A DNA stretch of 64,000 nucleotides from CBDBJQ01 sp965206405 (lineage in GTDB: Bacteria > Pseudomonadota > Alphaproteobacteria > UBA8366): assembly GCA_965206405.1 (NCBI GenBank), contig CBDBJQ010000006.1, positions 1,860,001 to 1,924,000 of the forward strand, read 5' to 3'. The notes beneath the pieces are model-generated. The model ran no database searches. It saw only the letters and a program-made list of their open reading frames with translations, and was not told the origin of the DNA. Position numbers and translations under genes: made by a program. Of this stretch, positions 61,165-64,000 are shown piece by piece (the stretch's first letter is position 1; each line of letters begins with the position of its first letter).

Positions 61165-61671
61165 ATGGCGAAGCACCCGGGTCCTGTCCTTGTCGATACG
61201 AATGTCATTCTCGAGTCTTACCGGATCGGGGCGTGGCGGGCGTTCTCCGGCGGCTACCCGGTTGAGACCGTGGAAGATTGTGTGACGGAGACTCAAACCG
61301 GCTTTCAGCGCAGGCGACCCGAGCAACTGATCGATCCCGCGGAACTCAGCGCCTCAATGGCTGCTGTGCACAGTATGACTGATCGCGACCTTGCCGCTGT
61401 GTCACTCATGGCGTCGGACATCGCCTTGGATGCCGGTGAGCACTCGCTTTGGGCCCATGCCCTCATCAGAGCAGACGGATGGGTGCTGTGTGGGCCGGAC
61501 AAGGCCAGTCTACGTTTCGGTGTGCGGTCGGGGTTTCGAGACCGGCTTTTCGCTTTGGAACACTTGCTCGATGCCGTTGGCTACCGCCCGAAGCAACCTT
61601 TGAAGACGGCGTACACCAGCAAGTGGTTGGCCAAGACCATGAGCGAACTTGTTATTTCAGAAGGAATTTAA
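61165..61671 (+). CDS. PIN-like RNase domain protein paired with the XRE-ImmA gene
   Basis: 168 residues, ATG 61165. PIN-type acidic residues: Asp 11 in PVLVDTNVILESYR, Glu in VETVEDCVTET, DAGEHSLWAHAL and WVLCGPDKASLR. Spacing and length are unlike classical VapC (it is longer, with a central insertion), so it is a divergent PIN protein. Being tightly coupled to an XRE-ImmA gene, it is probably the effector of a toxin-antitoxin or phage-defence module. Confidence 0.7.
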   Translation: MAKHPGPVLVDTNVILESYRIGAWRAFSGGYPVETVEDCVTETQTGFQRRRPEQLIDPAELSASMAAVHSMTDRDLAAVSLMASDIALDAGEHSLWAHALIRADGWVLCGPDKASLRFGVRSGFRDRLFALEHLLDAVGYRPKQPLKTAYTSKWLAKTMSELVISEGI

Positions 61672-61732
61672 CGGTTATGACCGCCTCGGTAGATATAGCC
61701 TAGCCGCTATAAATTGACTTTATTTTACCCAT

Positions 61733-63289
61733 CTATTCCCACTCGATCGTTCCGGGGGGCTTCGAGGTTACGTCGTAGACAACCCTGTTGATCCCCTTAA
61801 CCTCGTTGATGATCCGGTTTGCCGCACGGCCAAGGAACGCATGGTCGTAAGGGTAATAGTCCGCCGTCATGCCGTCGGTCGAGGTGACCGCACGCATGGC
61901 GCAAGCAAACTCGTAGCTTCGCGCATCCCCCATCACGCCAACGGTTTGCACCGGCAGGAGGACACAGAAGGCCTGCCAGATTTCGTCATAGAGACCGGCG
62001 GCGCGGATTTCCTCGAGATAGATCGCATCGGCCCGCCGCAGAATGGCGAGTTTTTCCTGGGTGATTGCGCCCGGGATGCGAATCGCCAGCCCCGGTCCCG
62101 GGAACGGATGGCGGCCGACCATTTCCTCCGGCAGGCCGAGTTCGCGGCCAAGATCCCGCACCTCGTCCTTGAACAGCTCCCGTAGCGGCTCGACAAGGGC
62201 GAGGTTCATGCGCTCCGGAAGACCGCCGACATTGTGGTGCGACTTGATAGTGGCGCTTGGTCCCCCGGCAAAGGACATCGATTCGATCACGTCGGGATAG
62301 AGTGTGCCCTGGACGAGAAATCTGGCACCGCCGATTTGCGTTGCCGTCTCTTCGAACACATCGATGAAGGCCGCACCGATGACCTTACGCTTCTCCTCGG
62401 GGTCGGTCACGCCGTCGAGACGGGACAGAAACAGCTCTGATGCATCCCGGTGCTTGAGGTGGATGTTGAAGCGGCCACGAAAGGTCTCAACAACGCTCTC
62501 CGCCTCACCTTCCCGGAGCAAGCCGTGGTCAACGAAGATGCAGACCAGCCGGTCGCCAATCGCCTCGTGGACGAGCATCGCCGCCACCGAGGAATCAACC
62601 CCACCCGACAGGCCGCAAATCACCGTCCCGTCGCCGACCCGGCTGCGGATGGCGTCGACCTTCTCCTTGCGGAATCCGGCCATCGTCCATTCCGAACCGC
62701 AGCCGGCGATGCGATGGACGAAATTACCCAGCAGACGGGTGCCATCCGGGGTGTGCACCACCTCGGGATGGAACTGCACACCGTAAAAATGTCGTTCCTC
62801 ATCGGCGATGGCCGCAAAGGGCGCGCTATCGGTGCGTGCAACGGGCGAAAACCCGTCCGGCAGGGAGATCACACGGTCGCCGTGGCTCATCCACACCTGC
62901 TGCCGGTCGCCGCTCTGCCAGATATCCTCGAACAACGCGCAACTGTCGATAATCTCGACCTCGGCGCGCCCGAACTCGCGGTGCTCGGAGGCCTCGACCC
63001 CGCCGCCGAGCGCGGCGCACATCGCCTGCTCGCCATAGCAGATCCCAAGCACCGGGATGCCGGCCTCGAGCATGCCCGCCGGCACGCTCGGAGGATCGCC
63101 TTCCCCGATGACGGAGGCCGGGCCACCGGACAGGATCACGCCCTGGGGCGCATACTCTGCAAGGCTTTTTGCTGTAACGCAGTCGACAGGATGGATTTCG
63201 CAGTAGACACCAAGTTCCCGGACCCGGCGCGCGATCAGCTGAGTGACCTGACTGCCGAAATCAACGATCAGGATCCGTGATGCGGCCAT
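61733..63289 (-). CDS. guaA: GMP synthase (glutamine-hydrolysing)
   Basis: 518 residues, the usual length. The class I amidotransferase domain has Cys 84 in LGICYGEQAMCAALG with His 175 and Glu 177 in VQFHPEVVHT. The PP-loop ATPase domain has CGLSGGVDSSVAAMLVHEAI at about 227-246, followed by the GMP-synthase C-terminal domain ending KPPGTIEWE. It converts XMP to GMP with ATP and glutamine. It lies 5 bases downstream of the DmsC-like gene, on the same strand, so it may be co-transcribed with it. Confidence 0.97.
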   Translation of the reverse strand: MAASRILIVDFGSQVTQLIARRVRELGVYCEIHPVDCVTAKSLAEYAPQGVILSGGPASVIGEGDPPSVPAGMLEAGIPVLGICYGEQAMCAALGGGVEASEHREFGRAEVEIIDSCALFEDIWQSGDRQQVWMSHGDRVISLPDGFSPVARTDSAPFAAIADEERHFYGVQFHPEVVHTPDGTRLLGNFVHRIAGCGSEWTMAGFRKEKVDAIRSRVGDGTVICGLSGGVDSSVAAMLVHEAIGDRLVCIFVDHGLLREGEAESVVETFRGRFNIHLKHRDASELFLSRLDGVTDPEEKRKVIGAAFIDVFEETATQIGGARFLVQGTLYPDVIESMSFAGGPSATIKSHHNVGGLPERMNLALVEPLRELFKDEVRDLGRELGLPEEMVGRHPFPGPGLAIRIPGAITQEKLAILRRADAIYLEEIRAAGLYDEIWQAFCVLLPVQTVGVMGDARSYEFACAMRAVTSTDGMTADYYPYDHAFLGRAANRIINEVKGINRVVYDVTSKPPGTIEWE

Positions 63290-63294
63290 CGCGC

Positions 63295-64000
63295 CTAAGT
63301 CGTTCCCTCACCGTAATAGAGCCGCACAATGTGTCGGGCCTCGGCAAAAAACAACCAGCGCTCGATGAGAACGCCCGCCATGCCCGAGACGAGGGCAATA
63401 AGAACGAAGAATGTCTCGATTGTCTGCGATCCGATGCCGGCACAAAAAATCAGTGCCATGATCGCCACCACCGCAAATAACAATGCGGTTTTGCGCAGGC
63501 GAACAGCGTGTTTGCGGGCCACCCGGTAGCCCATCTCGCGCATCAGGTAGTTGTCGCTGGTGTGCGGCGGATCCAAAAGCGTCACCTTCGTGCCCGGATC
63601 AAGGCCAATTGCGTCAGCAGCCGCGCCGGGCCGGTCGAGTGGATGCATCCCGGATGGCGATGGGCTGGATGCGGGCGGCTGGCCGGGCGCGCCCGATTGG
63701 GCTAACGCGCGCGATTGGGCCGACCCGATCTGCACCCAGTAGACGAGCTTTACCGCAGTGGCGACAAGCATAGACAGCGCCGCTCCGGTCACGAAGCCGG
63801 GATGACCGGTGCCGGTGAACACAACCGCAGTGGACAGGATGAGCAGGCCCGAGGCGAGTGCGAAGAGAAGATAGAGCGGCGTCGTTAGCCAGTGCCGCCA
63901 TTCGGGGATCGTCGGCAAGCTGCTGTAGATGCACCCGGTGCAGAACACTGTCACGACGGCGCCGGCAGCCGAGAGCACGGCCAGCGCCGGTAGCCACGGG
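63295..64000 (-). CDS. dmsC: DmsC-like anchor subunit of a DMSO reductase-type complex (partial)
   Basis: The frame is open to the window edge, so the start lies beyond 64000. At least 235 residues with several membrane segments (PLYLLFALASGLLILSTAVV, GAALSMLVATAVKLVYWV, KTALLFAVVAIMALIFCAGI, VLIALVSGMAGVLIERWLFF). The C-terminal ERWLFFAEARHIVRLYYG matches the DmsC anchor family, which docks a molybdopterin reductase and its iron-sulfur subunit to the membrane quinone pool. The catalytic genes would be upstream, outside the window. Confidence 0.8.
   Translation of the reverse strand, partial: PWLPALAVLSAAGAVVTVFCTGCIYSSLPTIPEWRHWLTTPLYLLFALASGLLILSTAVVFTGTGHPGFVTGAALSMLVATAVKLVYWVQIGSAQSRALAQSGAPGQPPASSPSPSGMHPLDRPGAAADAIGLDPGTKVTLLDPPHTSDNYLMREMGYRVARKHAVRLRKTALLFAVVAIMALIFCAGIGSQTIETFFVLIALVSGMAGVLIERWLFFAEARHIVRLYYGEGTT

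Overview
The window reads as about 64 kb of a high-GC alphaproteobacterial chromosome. The evidence is the gene content: a sarcosine oxidase locus, a TAXI-type TRAP transporter, several CoA-pathway enzymes and lone thiC and guaA genes. The overall flavour is Rhodospirillales-like, but no rRNA or tRNA gene is present to fix the taxon. Insertion-sequence debris, pseudogenes and short tandem duplications are unusually dense. That fits a genome under relaxed selection, for example a host-associated or recently bottlenecked lineage (inference).

Layout. 1-7.6 kb: tail of a sarcosine oxidase operon (soxA end, soxG), a flavin reductase-like protein, an ADP-forming acyl-CoA synthetase, a TcuA-like FAD dehydrogenase, a Fic remnant, and a divergent CaiB transferase/enoyl-CoA hydratase pair. 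7.7-14.6 kb: a pile of mobile elements. Two IS256 remnants are followed by an IS21 element interrupted by an IS1380 element, which is itself interrupted by an IS1634-family element flanked by a perfect 286-bp direct repeat. 13.7-25.5 kb: two near-identical inverted IS5-family copies bracket a giant frameshifted autotransporter gene (about 3,000 codons, 15 Calx-beta-like repeats) and a small DOPA-dioxygenase-like gene. A homopolymer tract lies just upstream of the autotransporter.

25.5-39.4 kb is mostly ordinary metabolism. It holds a GST, a DUF3047 protein, a TPP riboswitch with thiC, MaoC and tartrate/isopropylmalate-type dehydrogenase genes, an AMP-forming acyl-CoA ligase and a Sua5-type tRNA modification enzyme. 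It also holds a run of a 10-formyl-THF hydrolase-like protein, a DapA-family lyase, a GlcD-family flavoenzyme and an acyl-CoA dehydrogenase. 39.4-42.7 kb is a small accessory island between two IS630 remnants. It contains a DUF2442/DUF4160 pair, a VapC/Phd toxin-antitoxin pair and resolvase and coiled-coil remnants. 42.7-56.9 kb: a DHPS-HPPK fusion in folP-folK order, a decayed cysteine hydrolase, MlaC, a Gfo/Idh/MocA oxidoreductase and an LLM flavin enzyme. These are followed by a minus-strand cluster of gamma-glutamyltransferase, TAXI binding protein, TRAP permease, TPP enzyme, CaiB transferase and a stand-alone biotinyl domain. 57-61.7 kb is a second accessory mosaic (IS1380 ends, type III res, istB and IS3 scraps, an Rpn nuclease, and an XRE-ImmA/PIN pair). 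The window ends with guaA and a partial DmsC-like membrane protein.

The strongest unusual signals are the long target duplication around the IS1634-like element, the IS5-bracketed repeat autotransporter with a possible phase-variable promoter, the two accessory toxin/defence-like islands, and the many independent short tandem duplications.
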